From positions 209,567 through 273,566 of the forward strand of contig DAITSJ010000002.1 of the NCBI GenBank assembly GCA_036843405.1: a DNA stretch of 64,000 nucleotides, written 5' to 3'. Below are positions 35,101 through 43,604 of the stretch, piece by piece. Each line of letters opens with the position of its first letter. Within the stretch, counting starts at the first letter, position 1. The DNA is from DGNJ01 sp002388905 (lineage in GTDB: Bacteria > Pseudomonadota > Gammaproteobacteria > Pseudomonadales > Porticoccaceae). Position numbers and translations under genes: made by a program. The notes beneath the pieces are model-generated. The model searched no databases. It saw only the letters and a program-made list of their open reading frames with translations, and had not been told where the DNA came from.

Positions 35101-35639
35101 AGGGAGTACCCCGATTTGTGGTGCCGGCAGGCTTCCACCAACTCCCGAAGCCGGCGTGCCGTGTACACACTGGCAGGTGTCAATACCAGCCAGCCACCTG
35201 CCAGCAGGATCAGCATCGCCCCCGGCTCCAGAAAGACCGCCGCACCCAGTTTCTCCCCGGCAAAAAAGGCAAGGGGCCCGCCGGCGGCGCCGAACAGTGC
35301 CGCCAGCAGCCACCGACCCTGGAGCCAACGCAGGGAATGATTGAGTGTCGTGGCAAAATTGGCCCAGAGACAGGCCAGCCACAGGGGCGCCCATTGCCCG
35401 CCGCCATCACCGTAGGCGATCCAGCCCGTGGCCAGCACAAGGGTCTCCCAGAGCCAGCCAACCACGGCCAGAGCCGCCAGCAGGAGCAGCTCCGGGATGG
35501 GATTGCGTACCCACATCAGGTGCAGGGCAAAGACGGCAATGGCTATCAGGTAGGCGAACAGCATCTGGTCGGCGGCAACATTGAGAACAATACCGAACCA
35601 GCCCACCTGGAACTGGATAAAGTTCCAGATACTAGCCAT
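35097..35639 (-). CDS. DUF2878 family small membrane protein
   Basis: A 180-residue protein with five or six predicted membrane helices, matching DUF2878: NFIQFQVGWFGIVLNVAA, ELLLLAALAVVGWLWETLVLATGWIAYGD, PLWLACLWANFATTLNHSLRWLQGRW, LAFFAGEKLGAAVFLEP. No catalytic motif is evident. The ATG at 35639 overlaps the upstream methyltransferase stop by eight bases. DUF2878 genes are nearly always found with DUF1295 and Cfa-type genes, so it probably serves the same lipid pathway. Confidence 0.9.
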   Translation of the reverse strand: MASIWNFIQFQVGWFGIVLNVAADQMLFAYLIAIAVFALHLMWVRNPIPELLLLAALAVVGWLWETLVLATGWIAYGDGGGQWAPLWLACLWANFATTLNHSLRWLQGRWLLAALFGAAGGPLAFFAGEKLGAAVFLEPGAMLILLAGGWLVLTPASVYTARRLRELVEACRHHKSGYSL

Positions 35640-36726
35640 GATGATCCTCCCCGGCGTCACCCGTATCGTGCCCCTGCCGGAACAGGTAATGCCCCACATA
35701 CCAGGTATTGCCGCCGTCGAAACGGAACAATTCCGCACAGGCCAGGAAAAACAGGCGCCAGCGCACGAACCAGGTGGCCGCCTCGTTGCCGTAGACGCGG
35801 TCGAAGATGGGCATCACCGCATCGCGCCGGCTGTCCATCCGCTGGAGCCACGCTTCCAGGGAGCGGGCATAGTGATTGCCGTTCCAGGCCCAGTGATTCT
35901 CCAGTTTAAGGTGCTCCTGAAAGTGGAGAGGGAGGTCGGCGCTGGGCATGAGTCCGCCGGTGAAGAAGTAACGGGCCATCCAGTCGGCGCTGTCCCCGGT
36001 TTCGAAAAAATAGGGGGCGGACCGATGACAGAAGATATGCATAAAGAAGCGTCCATCCGGCTCCAGCCACCGGGATACCCGCCGGAACAACTGGCGCCAG
36101 TTGCGCATGTGCTCGAACATCTCCACCGACAGGATGCGGTCGTAGCGGACCGGACTGGTGAACGTGTTCATATCGGCAGTGAGTACCTGGATATTGGCCA
36201 GGCCCAGCCTTGCCGCCTCGGCCTCGATATGGAGGCGCTGGGAGCGGGAGTTGGAAACCGCGGTAACGCGGGCCCCGGGGTACCGTTCCGCCAGCCAGAG
36301 GCTGAGCGACCCCCAGCCACAGCCCATATCCAGAATATGCTGGCCGTCGGCAACGCCCGCCCGCTCGCAGGTAATGGCCAGGGCCGCCTCTTCCGCCGCC
36401 TCAAGGGTTTCGACCCCAGCCGGCCAATAGGAGCCGCTGTACTTTTGGCGGGGACCCAGCACCCACCGATAAAAATCGGCGGGCACCTCGTAGTGTTGCC
36501 GGTTGGCGGCCTCCGGCTGCACCGCCACCGCCGACAGGTCCATGGCTCGCAGGAATTGACGCTTCTGTTCGGCCAGGGCCTCGCAGTCTCCGGGCGCCAG
36601 GGAGGCCAAACGTTGGCGCAGCAACTGCCGGATACCGAAGCGCAGGACGGGGTCCGGAACCCGGCCGGACTCGGCCAGGTCGATGAGCGTCGATGTGGGC
36701 ATGACCCGTTCCATTGGAGTTTCCAT
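35632..36726 (-). CDS. Cfa-type SAM-dependent methyltransferase (short form)
   Basis: A 364-residue member of the CFA synthase family lacking most of the N-terminal lipid-binding domain found in the other copy. The catalytic domain has QHYEVPADFYRWVLGPRQKYSGSYWP, the SAM site ILDMGCGWGSLSLWLAERYPGARVTAVSNS and RILSVEMFEHMRNWRQLFRRVSRWL. The tail WAWNGNHYARSLEAWLQRMDSRRD is typical of the group found in light-inducible operons. It begins two bases after the merR stop, so it is the first structural gene. Two divergent Cfa-type enzymes in one operon suggest two successive methyl transfers. Confidence 0.92.
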   Translation of the reverse strand: METPMERVMPTSTLIDLAESGRVPDPVLRFGIRQLLRQRLASLAPGDCEALAEQKRQFLRAMDLSAVAVQPEAANRQHYEVPADFYRWVLGPRQKYSGSYWPAGVETLEAAEEAALAITCERAGVADGQHILDMGCGWGSLSLWLAERYPGARVTAVSNSRSQRLHIEAEAARLGLANIQVLTADMNTFTSPVRYDRILSVEMFEHMRNWRQLFRRVSRWLEPDGRFFMHIFCHRSAPYFFETGDSADWMARYFFTGGLMPSADLPLHFQEHLKLENHWAWNGNHYARSLEAWLQRMDSRRDAVMPIFDRVYGNEAATWFVRWRLFFLACAELFRFDGGNTWYVGHYLFRQGHDTGDAGEDHHG

Positions 36727-36728
36727 GA

Positions 36729-37658
36729 TTACCGCTCCTCACTGATATGGCGGTACACCGCTTCGACGCCGGCGACCAGTTCGCTGCCCACGCTAATTGC
36801 ACCGGCCGCCGCCAGCGCGTCGCCACTGTCAACGGCTCCGCGACCACCCACCAGGACCGGCACTGAAACGGCGGCCACCAGCTGGCGCACGTCCCGCTCC
36901 ACCACCTGCCAGCCCGGTGTTACGGTACTCGACAGGACAATGCCCCGGGCCCGGGTCCGGGAAACCACCTTGGGCAGTTCCGATAGCGGCATATCGCCTC
37001 CCAGGAGAACCGGGTCGAGTCCCCTGGCGCGGGCCACCAGCGCGAAAAAAAGCAGGCCGTACTCGTGCTGTTCGCCGGGCAGGCAGGCGCCCACCACGCG
37101 CAGTCCTCCCACCGGCGCTTCCCCGTGATGCCAGCGCGAACCCAGTTTGTTGCGGATATACAGGCTGAAAAAGTGTTCCTCGGCGACCACGGAATGGCCG
37201 CGCTCCCAGCGCTCGCCCATGTCGCGCAGGAGGGGAATGATCAGTTCCTCGGTCACCCGGCCTATGGGGTAATTGGCAAGAGCCTCGTTGTACAGGTTGT
37301 CCAACCTGACCTCGTCGAAAGCCTCCACGGCCTCGACCATGGCCTGCCGAAGTTGCTCCCACGTCCCGCCCTCGCCCGGCTCCGCAGCGGACTGCGGGCG
37401 GCCGGCGTCGAGGACATCGCCGACCCGGCTGACGGGAATACCGGAATCGAGCAGGGCCAGTACCCGCCGTATCAGGGCAATGTGCTCGACGCTGTAAAGA
37501 CGATGACCCTTGGGTGTACGATGGGGGCGCAGGAAGCCATACCGGCGCTCCCAGGCCCGCAGGGTCACCGGTGCCACCCCCGTGGCCTCGGCCACCACAC
37601 TGATGGGGAACAGATCCTGGCTGTCCCGGACATCGACAACGGTATTTTGATTGGCCAT
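36729..37658 (-). CDS. litR: MerR-family B12-dependent light-sensing regulator (LitR/CarH type)
   Basis: A 309-residue regulator. Residues about 16-85 form a MerR winged helix (FPISVVAEATGVAPVTLRAWERRYGFLRPHRTPKGHRLYSVE). Residues about 100-175 form the four-helix bundle and 185-305 the Rossmann-type cobalamin domain. The ligand-contact residues of CarH are conserved: W151 then nine residues then E161-H162, and E196-x-H198-x-x-G201, where His198 would be the lower axial ligand. In this family the adenosylcobalamin-bound tetramer represses in the dark and light cleaves Co-C and releases DNA. It heads an eight-gene operon behind a perfect palindrome, so autoregulation is likely. Confidence 0.9.
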   Translation of the reverse strand: MANQNTVVDVRDSQDLFPISVVAEATGVAPVTLRAWERRYGFLRPHRTPKGHRLYSVEHIALIRRVLALLDSGIPVSRVGDVLDAGRPQSAAEPGEGGTWEQLRQAMVEAVEAFDEVRLDNLYNEALANYPIGRVTEELIIPLLRDMGERWERGHSVVAEEHFFSLYIRNKLGSRWHHGEAPVGGLRVVGACLPGEQHEYGLLFFALVARARGLDPVLLGGDMPLSELPKVVSRTRARGIVLSSTVTPGWQVVERDVRQLVAAVSVPVLVGGRGAVDSGDALAAAGAISVGSELVAGVEAVYRHISEER

Positions 37659-37663
37659 GGGAT

Positions 37664-37689
37664 ATACCTATACAATTCTGTATAGGTAT
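37664..37689 (-). promoter_or_regulatory. Palindromic operator of the litR operon
   Basis: ATACCTATACA-ATTC-TGTATAGGTAT is a perfect 11-bp inverted repeat with a 4-bp spacer, six bases upstream of the regulator start. A further TGTACA lies at 37691-37696, just upstream. The TACA/TGTA core is what LitR/CarH proteins bind. On the minus strand TTGCAT and TACAAA 16 bp apart form a possible promoter that these elements overlap, so bound regulator would block it. Confidence 0.75.
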
Positions 37690-37700
37690 TTGTACATATT

Positions 37701-38103
37701 CTGAAAAAGAATGCAACCCCTTTCTGCCTTATCCATTAATGCGGATCGCCACACCCGGCTGACGGCTCGCTTTGTACGCAAAGAGGAGGCTTTGGAGTCG
37801 GTCGGGCCTGGCCAGGCTAGGCCAGGCCATTACAGGGAAAGAGCAGGATATGGGCTGTTCAAGGGCGCCTTCTCGGGCCAGGCGGGACCAGCCATGACCG
37901 CTGGCGCCGCAGACGCTCCCGGAGCGGCATATGGAAAGCTGGCCCGCAGCCAGAGGCCAGATCAGGGATTCAGCACCGGGTCATATCGTCGGGAAAGGAA
38001 GGCTGGAGGCAACGCGCCAGGGTTGCCTGAACTGACGACCGGCCTGAACCCGACCGGTTCCACACACCGCTTGCCCCGCAAGAACCCGTGGCGGGACCTG
38101 TCT
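37701..38103. other. Intergenic region between litR and rimO
   Basis: About 400 bp without a convincing gene. It contains a 9-bp inverted repeat, GGCCTGGCC / GGCCAGGCC (37805-37813 with 37820-37828), without a T-run. I see nothing else of note. An open frame on the plus strand runs through it but continues into the rimO antisense and has the composition of a shadow. Confidence 0.5.
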
Positions 38104-39420
38104 TCAGGATGCCAGATGACCCCAGAGGTCGTATTCGTCGGCGTCCTCGACCACGGCGCTGACGATATCGCCCGGCCGCAGATGGGTCTGGTCGTCCAGG
38201 AAAATGCTGCCGTCGATTTCCGGGGCGTCGGCCCGGGTACGGCCCACAGCACCCTCTGCCACCACCTCGTCGATAATCACATCGACCCGGGTGCCGATCT
38301 TGTTGGCCAGCCTGCGGGTGCTGATGGCCTGCTGGGTGGCCATGAAACGCTCCCAACGCTCCTGCTTTACCTCCTCCGGCACGGCACCGGGCAGGTCGTT
38401 GGCCGGGGCGCCCGCCACCGGCTCGTACTGGAAACAGCCGACCCGGTCGAGCTGGGCCTCCTCCAGCCAGTCGAGCAGGTACTGGAAGTGTGATTCCGTT
38501 TCGCCGGGAAAGCCGGTGATAAAGGTGCTGCGGATGGTCAGGTCAGGACAGATTTCCCGCCATTGCCCGATGCGGCGCAGTACTTTTTCTTCGTTGGCGG
38601 GCCGCGCCATGGCACGCAGCACGTCCGGATGGGCGTGCTGGAAGGGAATATCCAGGTAGGGCAGGATCTTGCCTTCGGCCATCAGGGGCAGCACCCTGTC
38701 CACGTGGGGATAGGGATAGACATAGTGCAAGCGTACCCAGACCCCCAGTTCCCCCAGGGCTTCGCAGAGTTCCTGCATACGCGTCTTGACGGGCCGTCCC
38801 TGCCAGAAGCCGGTGCGGAATTTGGTATCGATGCCATAGGCGCTGGTATCCTGGGAGATCACCAGCAGCTCCCGGGTGCCGGCCTGGACCAGGCGCTCCG
38901 CTTCGTCGAGCACATCGCCGATGGGCCGGCTTACCAGGTCGCCGCGAATGGACGGGATAATACAGAAGCTGCACCGGTGGTTGCAGCCCTCGGAAATTTT
39001 CAGGTAGGCGTAGTGGCGCGGCGTGAGCTTGACGCCGCCCGCCGGCACCAGATCGGTAAAGGGGTCGTGCTCGCGGGACGGCGGCATCCAGTCATGAACA
39101 GCTTCCACCACGGTCTCGTATTGCTGGGGACCGCTGACGGAGAGTACGCCCGGGTAGGCGGCGCGGATGCGATCTTCCTCACCGCCCATGCACCCGGTAA
39201 CAATGACCTTGCCGTTCTCGGCCATGGCCTCGCCGATGGCGTCCAGGGATTCCTGTTTGGCACTGTCGAGAAAACCGCAGGTGTTGACCACCACCACGTC
39301 GGCGTCCTCATAAGTGGGCACCACGTCGTAGCCGTCGACCTTGAGCTGGGTGAGAATGCGTTCGGAATCCACCAGGGCCTTGGGGCACCCCAGGGAAATA
39401 AAGCCGACCTTGCCAGACAT
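38104..39420 (-). CDS. rimO: Ribosomal protein S12 methylthiotransferase RimO
   Basis: RimO is a radical-SAM enzyme that adds a methylthio group to an Asp of ribosomal protein S12. The 438-residue protein has the N-terminal UPF0004 domain with Cys12, Cys48 and Cys77 for one 4Fe-4S cluster. The radical-SAM CxxxCxxC is Cys146, Cys150 and Cys153 in EGCNHRCSFC, and the C-terminus is a TRAM domain (GTRVDVIIDEVVAEGAVGRTRADAPEIDG). VSLGCPKALVDSERI-like wording at the start separates RimO from MiaB. Length is normal. Confidence 0.97.
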   Translation of the reverse strand: MSGKVGFISLGCPKALVDSERILTQLKVDGYDVVPTYEDADVVVVNTCGFLDSAKQESLDAIGEAMAENGKVIVTGCMGGEEDRIRAAYPGVLSVSGPQQYETVVEAVHDWMPPSREHDPFTDLVPAGGVKLTPRHYAYLKISEGCNHRCSFCIIPSIRGDLVSRPIGDVLDEAERLVQAGTRELLVISQDTSAYGIDTKFRTGFWQGRPVKTRMQELCEALGELGVWVRLHYVYPYPHVDRVLPLMAEGKILPYLDIPFQHAHPDVLRAMARPANEEKVLRRIGQWREICPDLTIRSTFITGFPGETESHFQYLLDWLEEAQLDRVGCFQYEPVAGAPANDLPGAVPEEVKQERWERFMATQQAISTRRLANKIGTRVDVIIDEVVAEGAVGRTRADAPEIDGSIFLDDQTHLRPGDIVSAVVEDADEYDLWGHLAS

Positions 39421-39516
39421 AAGCGTTTAGGGAACGGAGAAGTGAAGGCGCGCATTGTACAGCATGCAGGCCAGCTCATACACTGGGGCCGCAGCGCCCG
39501 ACAATCACCCTGAGCG

Positions 39517-39843
39517 TCAGGCTTTTTCCGAGGTTCTCACGTTTTTCAGGGCCTTGAGATACTTGGCCATGGGGCCCACGTCCTCGTAAACCTCTTCCCC
39601 TTCCTCGACGCGGATAACCTTATCGCCAGGGACATAGGGCATTTTTTCCTCAATTTCGAGCAGGGCCTGGTGCAACAGGCCGGCCAGGATCTCGTCCTCG
39701 GGCTTGGCGTAGACCTCGGCCAGGGCGCGGACCTTTTCCAGGTCCGTTTCATAGAGACTGATCTCCCGCTTGACCTTGCCGAGCTGCTTTTCGGCATGAG
39801 TTTCCCATTCGTCGAGCAGCGAAGAGAAAGTCGAGATAGTCAT
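39517..39843 (-). CDS. Conserved-looking hypothetical protein, 108 residues
   Basis: I do not recognise this gene. The protein is hydrophilic and mostly helical, with a coiled-coil-like N-terminal half (FSSLLDEWETHAEKQLGKVKREISLYETDLEKVRALAEVY). A second half with EEKMPYVPGDKVIRVEEGEEVYEDVGPMAKYLKALK follows. There is no signal or membrane segment. The ATG at 39843 is chosen as the start because the 17 upstream codons are not followed by a ribosome site. It lies between rimO and the photolyase, all on the minus strand. Confidence 0.7.
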   Translation of the reverse strand: MTISTFSSLLDEWETHAEKQLGKVKREISLYETDLEKVRALAEVYAKPEDEILAGLLHQALLEIEEKMPYVPGDKVIRVEEGEEVYEDVGPMAKYLKALKNVRTSEKA

Positions 39844-39972
39844 ATCGATTACTAAAACTCCGGATTTGTTGCGTTCACTTTCCAGTCTGAACAAGCGCGC
39901 CGTTTTACCGGCGCCTGTCTTTATCCTACAACATGGCGCCGCCTTTTGCCCGACAGAGCGTTACTGAACGGT

Positions 39973-41373
39973 TCAATCCAGACGCCGAAAGGCTTCGATG
40001 GCGCGCTGCCGCGACCCCTTGATATCGACCCGGATGGGCGGATAGTCGCCGGGCCTGTGTTTTTCCAGTGTCTCGGGGTTGTGGATGGTGGCGGCATCCA
40101 GCGACCTCAGGGCGGGAACGAAATGCTTGATGTAGCGGGCGTCCGGGTCGAAGCGCCGGGCCTGGGTAAAGGGGTTGAAAACCCGGAAGTACGGCACCGA
40201 ATCGGTGCCGGTGGATGCACTCCACTGCCAGCCGCCGTTATTGGCGGCAAAGTCCCCGTCCACCAGGTTTTCCATAAAAAAACGCTCCCCCAGGCGCCAG
40301 TCGAGAAGCAGGTTCTTGCTCAGGAACATGGCCACGATCATGCGCACCCGGTTGTGCATCCAGCCGGTTTCCCGTAATTGACGCATGCCCGCGTCAACGA
40401 TGGGCACGCCGGTGCGCCCCTCGCACCAGGCGCGGAAATCCTCACGATCCTCCCGCCACGGGATCTTGTCCGTCTCCGGTTTAAACGGCTTGAAACGACA
40501 GACGTCGGGAAATGCCAGGACAATATGCTGATAGAAATCCCGCCAGATCAACTCATTCAGCCAGGCATCCGGCCCTTCCCCTCTTTGCGCGAGCGCCGCC
40601 CGGAGACATTGCTGCGGGGACAACGCGCCAATGGCCAGGTAGGGCGACAGCTTCGAAGTGCCTGCCAGCGCCGGGTAGTCCCGGATCCGGTGGTAGGCGG
40701 GCAGAACGTCTCGGCAAAACGCGGCAAGTCGCGCCTGCGCTTCTGCCTCGCCCGCCGGCCACAATTCCTCCGGCACGGCACCGGCGAAGCCCTTTAGTGT
40801 TTTCGGGACCGGGCCGCCTTCCACCGATGGCGCAGGCCGCTTTCCCGGTGCCGGCACGGTATCGGGGATGCCGAGATCCAGCAATTGCAGCCAGCGACGC
40901 TTAAAGGGCGTGAACACCCGGTAGGCTTCGCCATCTTCCTTGACCACGGAGCCCGGCGGTGCGATCACCCGGTCCGCATAGCGGTGGACTGCCACTCCCC
41001 GGGAGCGAAGCAGTGCTTCCGTGTTGCGGTCCCTCCCGATTTCGTCCAGCGGATATTCGTCGTTCCAGTAAACCGCGTCGGCACGATACCGGCGGGCGAG
41101 TTTCGCCACCAGCGCGGGCACAGCGGCGAAACGTTCCGTTCGTTCGATCAATAGCGGTATACCCAGGCGCACCAGGCTTTCCCGCAAGGTCTCCAGGGTC
41201 CGGAGCATGAAGTCGACCCTGGCGCCGGACAAAAAATGGCGCCGCCACTGGCCCGGAGTCAGGATAAACAGCGCCAGCGTATCGCCCTCCCGGGTTCCGT
41301 TCCAGAGAGCCGGATTGTCGGCGATGCGCAGATCGTTTCGAAACCAGACAATATTCAAACAAAACCTCCCCAC
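39973..41373 (-). CDS. phrB: Deoxyribodipyrimidine photolyase
   Basis: A 466-residue DNA photolyase/cryptochrome-family protein that splits cyclobutane pyrimidine dimers with blue light. The N-terminal Rossmann-like antenna domain (IVWFRNDLRIADNPALW) is followed by the helical FAD domain. FAD-site motifs include GTSKLSPYLAIGALSPQQCL, NELIWRDFYQHIVLAFPDVC, GVPIVDAGMRQLRETGWMHNRVRMIVAMFLSKNLLLDWRLGERFFMENLVDGDFAANNGGWQWSASTGTDSVPYFRVFNP. These are class I CPD photolyase hallmarks. Photolyase genes are classic LitR targets, but its own upstream region lacks the palindrome seen at litR. Confidence 0.96.
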   Translation of the reverse strand: MGRFCLNIVWFRNDLRIADNPALWNGTREGDTLALFILTPGQWRRHFLSGARVDFMLRTLETLRESLVRLGIPLLIERTERFAAVPALVAKLARRYRADAVYWNDEYPLDEIGRDRNTEALLRSRGVAVHRYADRVIAPPGSVVKEDGEAYRVFTPFKRRWLQLLDLGIPDTVPAPGKRPAPSVEGGPVPKTLKGFAGAVPEELWPAGEAEAQARLAAFCRDVLPAYHRIRDYPALAGTSKLSPYLAIGALSPQQCLRAALAQRGEGPDAWLNELIWRDFYQHIVLAFPDVCRFKPFKPETDKIPWREDREDFRAWCEGRTGVPIVDAGMRQLRETGWMHNRVRMIVAMFLSKNLLLDWRLGERFFMENLVDGDFAANNGGWQWSASTGTDSVPYFRVFNPFTQARRFDPDARYIKHFVPALRSLDAATIHNPETLEKHRPGDYPPIRVDIKGSRQRAIEAFRRLD

Positions 41374-41481
41374 AGCTCACGGGCACCAGTATAGCCGGCG
41401 TGGGCGTCCTGAAGTTCGAACGCAAATTTGTTACGCTGTTTTCAGGGTATTTCTATTAACTTTCAACCACAGGACACGATC

Positions 41482-41889
41482 ATGAGCGAATCGACCGAGC
41501 AAGCCGCGAAGATGGATCCCGCCAGCCTCTACCGGGAGGACGTCTTTACCGACCGCCGTATAGGCGCCATCAAGCGCCTCACGCCCGTGACACCCGAGGG
41601 CGAACCGGACGATAGCCGGGATATCATCTACAGCGGCGAAACCCAGATCATGCTGGGCGATCAACCCCTGCCCATCAATTTCGAACTGGAAGCGGCTTCA
41701 CTGGGAGAGGCTGCGGAGAAGTTTGCCGACGCTGCCCAGAAATCCGCGGAGGAAACCCTGCAACGCCTCCAGGAAATGCGCCGGGACATGGCCTCCTCCA
41801 TCGTGGTACCGGGTCAGGAAGGCATGGGCGGTGCCGGTGGCCCCGGCGGCATGGGCGGCCCGGGCGGCGGCAAGATCCGGATGCCCTGA
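41482..41889 (+). CDS. Hypothetical protein with Gly-rich C-terminus
   Basis: I do not recognise this gene. The 135-residue product is cytoplasmic by appearance. It has an N-terminal RREDVFTDRRIGAIKRLTPVTPEGEPD-like segment, an acidic centre (INFELEAASLGEAAEKFADAAQKSAEETLQRLQEMRRDM) likely to be helical, and a tail GMGGAGGPGGMGGPGGGKIRMP. TPEGEPD and YSGETQIMLGDQPLPINFELEA suggest a small beta element before the helix. ATG at 41482 is the best start. It is divergent from the photolyase gene across a 108-bp spacer and could share light control. Confidence 0.7.
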   Translation: MSESTEQAAKMDPASLYREDVFTDRRIGAIKRLTPVTPEGEPDDSRDIIYSGETQIMLGDQPLPINFELEAASLGEAAEKFADAAQKSAEETLQRLQEMRRDMASSIVVPGQEGMGGAGGPGGMGGPGGGKIRMP

Positions 41890-41920
41890 CAAACCGGCTT
41901 TCCCCTTGTCTGCCGGAGAA

Positions 41921-43510
41921 TCAATCTCCGGCGGCGGGGGGCGGCAGGGTTTTCCCCTGCCATTTCTCCAGCACGTGACTGGCAAAAGTCTTGCCCACGT
42001 CTTCGTACAGATAGAAAACGATACAACCCTCGGCCTCGGCCTCCTCGCGTTCGTCCGGATAACGGCAGGTCACCGCCAGTGTGTTACCGAAATCCAGCTG
42101 GCGCGCCAGTTCCACCACCGCCATGTTTTCCCGAAAGGAAGTCAGGCTGACCAGAACCAGCCGACGCTTGTGCATGGCCACCCGCTCCCAGAAATCGCGA
42201 TCCATGCCGTCGCCGTGGATGCAGTGCACACCGTTGCGCACCAGTTGCTCGGCCTTGGCGAAATTCTCCTCCACCCCCACGACCCTGTCGCCGAAATACT
42301 CGCGCAGGTACTGGTAGGCGCCAAAACCGACCCGCCCCATGCCCAGCACCACCACCTCGGCATCACCGAGTTCCGCGGGCCGCTCTTCGGGCAGGCGCCG
42401 GGAACGTTCGAAACGGCTGAGGAAATCGGCATAGCGGCTGTAGAGATAGTGGACACGGGTATTGAAAGGGGTGGCAATAAAGAATGAAAGGGCCAACGCC
42501 AGGGCCAGGGTGGTCAGCCACTGGGCCGGCAGGATGCCGTTGCCGACGGCAATGGCCGCCACGATCAGGCCGAATTCGCTGTAATTGAACAGTGAAAAGC
42601 CCGAGAGCATCGCCGTCCGGGCTCTCAGCCCGAAAGCGATCAGCAGGAAGAAATAGATCACCGGACGCAGGAATATCAGCAGCGCCAGGGCCAGCGCCAC
42701 GAGCACCATGGGCAGGGAAGGCAGGCCGTAATAGCCGATCTGCAGAAAGAACCCGATCAGGAACAGGTCCTTGAAGTCGATCATGGTCCGGTACAACTCG
42801 TTGGACTTGGCGTTATTGCTGAGCAGAAGGCCGAAGACCAGGGCTCCGAGACTGCCTTTCAGGTTAACCAGCTCAAACAGTTCGGCGCCGGCCAGGGCGA
42901 CGCTGATACCGAAGAGGATCAACAGTTCGCCATGCCCCACGGATTTTGCCAGGCCCACCACCACCGGCCGGACCAGAGGCAATGCCAACAGCGCCAGAGC
43001 CGCCAGACTGGGCGGATGGTCCGCGGTAAAGGTGAGATAGGCAACAGCAAGCAGGTCCTGGATGATAAGAATACCGATGGCCAGGTCCGCATGCAGGGCG
43101 CCCTGCTCGCCCCGTTCCTCGAAAATCTTCACGGCAAAAACGGTACTGGAGAAGGACAAAGCGAAAGCCAGCACCCAGGCCTGTGACGACTGCTCCAGCG
43201 CGAGTAGCGGATAGGCCATACTGGCCAGGGAGATTACCATGGCAGTGAGCGGTACCACGATGCCGGCATGGAGTAACTGTGTTCCCCAGATGCGGGGCGC
43301 GGCGAGTTGGCGCAGGTTAAGCTTGAGCCCGATAGTGAAGAGCAGCAGGATGATACCCAGATCGGCGATGGGGCGAATATCGTCGAGCGTCCCGAGACCG
43401 GCCCCGTGGGCAACAAACCCCGCCACCAGGTAACCCAGCAACGGCGGGTAACCCAGTTGCCGGAATGCCAGACCCGCCGCGAAGGCGGCCAGCAGAATCA
43501 ATGCTTCCAA
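41921..43510 (-). CDS. Monovalent cation:proton antiporter-2 (KefB/YbaL-like) with TrkA-N domain
   Basis: A 529-residue CPA2-family protein. About the first 380 residues hold twelve or so membrane helices, with GYPPLLGYLVAGFVAHGAGLG, IADLGIILLLFTIGLKLN and the ion-site region AIGILIIQDLLAVAYL. The C-terminal third is a TrkA-N NAD-binding domain (VVVLGMGRVGFGAYQYLREYFG). Such proteins export K+ or Na+ in exchange for protons and respond to NAD(H) or glutathione conjugates. A glutathione transferase gene follows upstream on the same strand, which may point to electrophile stress. No KefF/KefG partner is seen. Confidence 0.92.
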   Translation of the reverse strand: MEALILLAAFAAGLAFRQLGYPPLLGYLVAGFVAHGAGLGTLDDIRPIADLGIILLLFTIGLKLNLRQLAAPRIWGTQLLHAGIVVPLTAMVISLASMAYPLLALEQSSQAWVLAFALSFSSTVFAVKIFEERGEQGALHADLAIGILIIQDLLAVAYLTFTADHPPSLAALALLALPLVRPVVVGLAKSVGHGELLILFGISVALAGAELFELVNLKGSLGALVFGLLLSNNAKSNELYRTMIDFKDLFLIGFFLQIGYYGLPSLPMVLVALALALLIFLRPVIYFFLLIAFGLRARTAMLSGFSLFNYSEFGLIVAAIAVGNGILPAQWLTTLALALALSFFIATPFNTRVHYLYSRYADFLSRFERSRRLPEERPAELGDAEVVVLGMGRVGFGAYQYLREYFGDRVVGVEENFAKAEQLVRNGVHCIHGDGMDRDFWERVAMHKRRLVLVSLTSFRENMAVVELARQLDFGNTLAVTCRYPDEREEAEAEGCIVFYLYEDVGKTFASHVLEKWQGKTLPPPAAGD

Positions 43511-43604
43511 GGTCGTTATCCTTGTGGTTTCGATAAGGGCGCTTCCAGGCGCCTATCTTAGCGGCACCCCGCCGGCGGAGGAAAGCCGGGGGAGTGCCGG
43601 GCCT

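Noticed and set aside
37711..38493. Gene in the litR-rimO spacer on the plus strand
   Set aside because: Frame runs into rimO antisense, and lacks a ribosome site and any known domain.
41912..41932. Intrinsic terminator between the Gly-rich unknown gene and the antiporter gene
   Set aside because: The stem GCCGGAGA / TCTCCGGC is perfect but no T-run follows on either strand, and it overlaps the antiporter stop codon.
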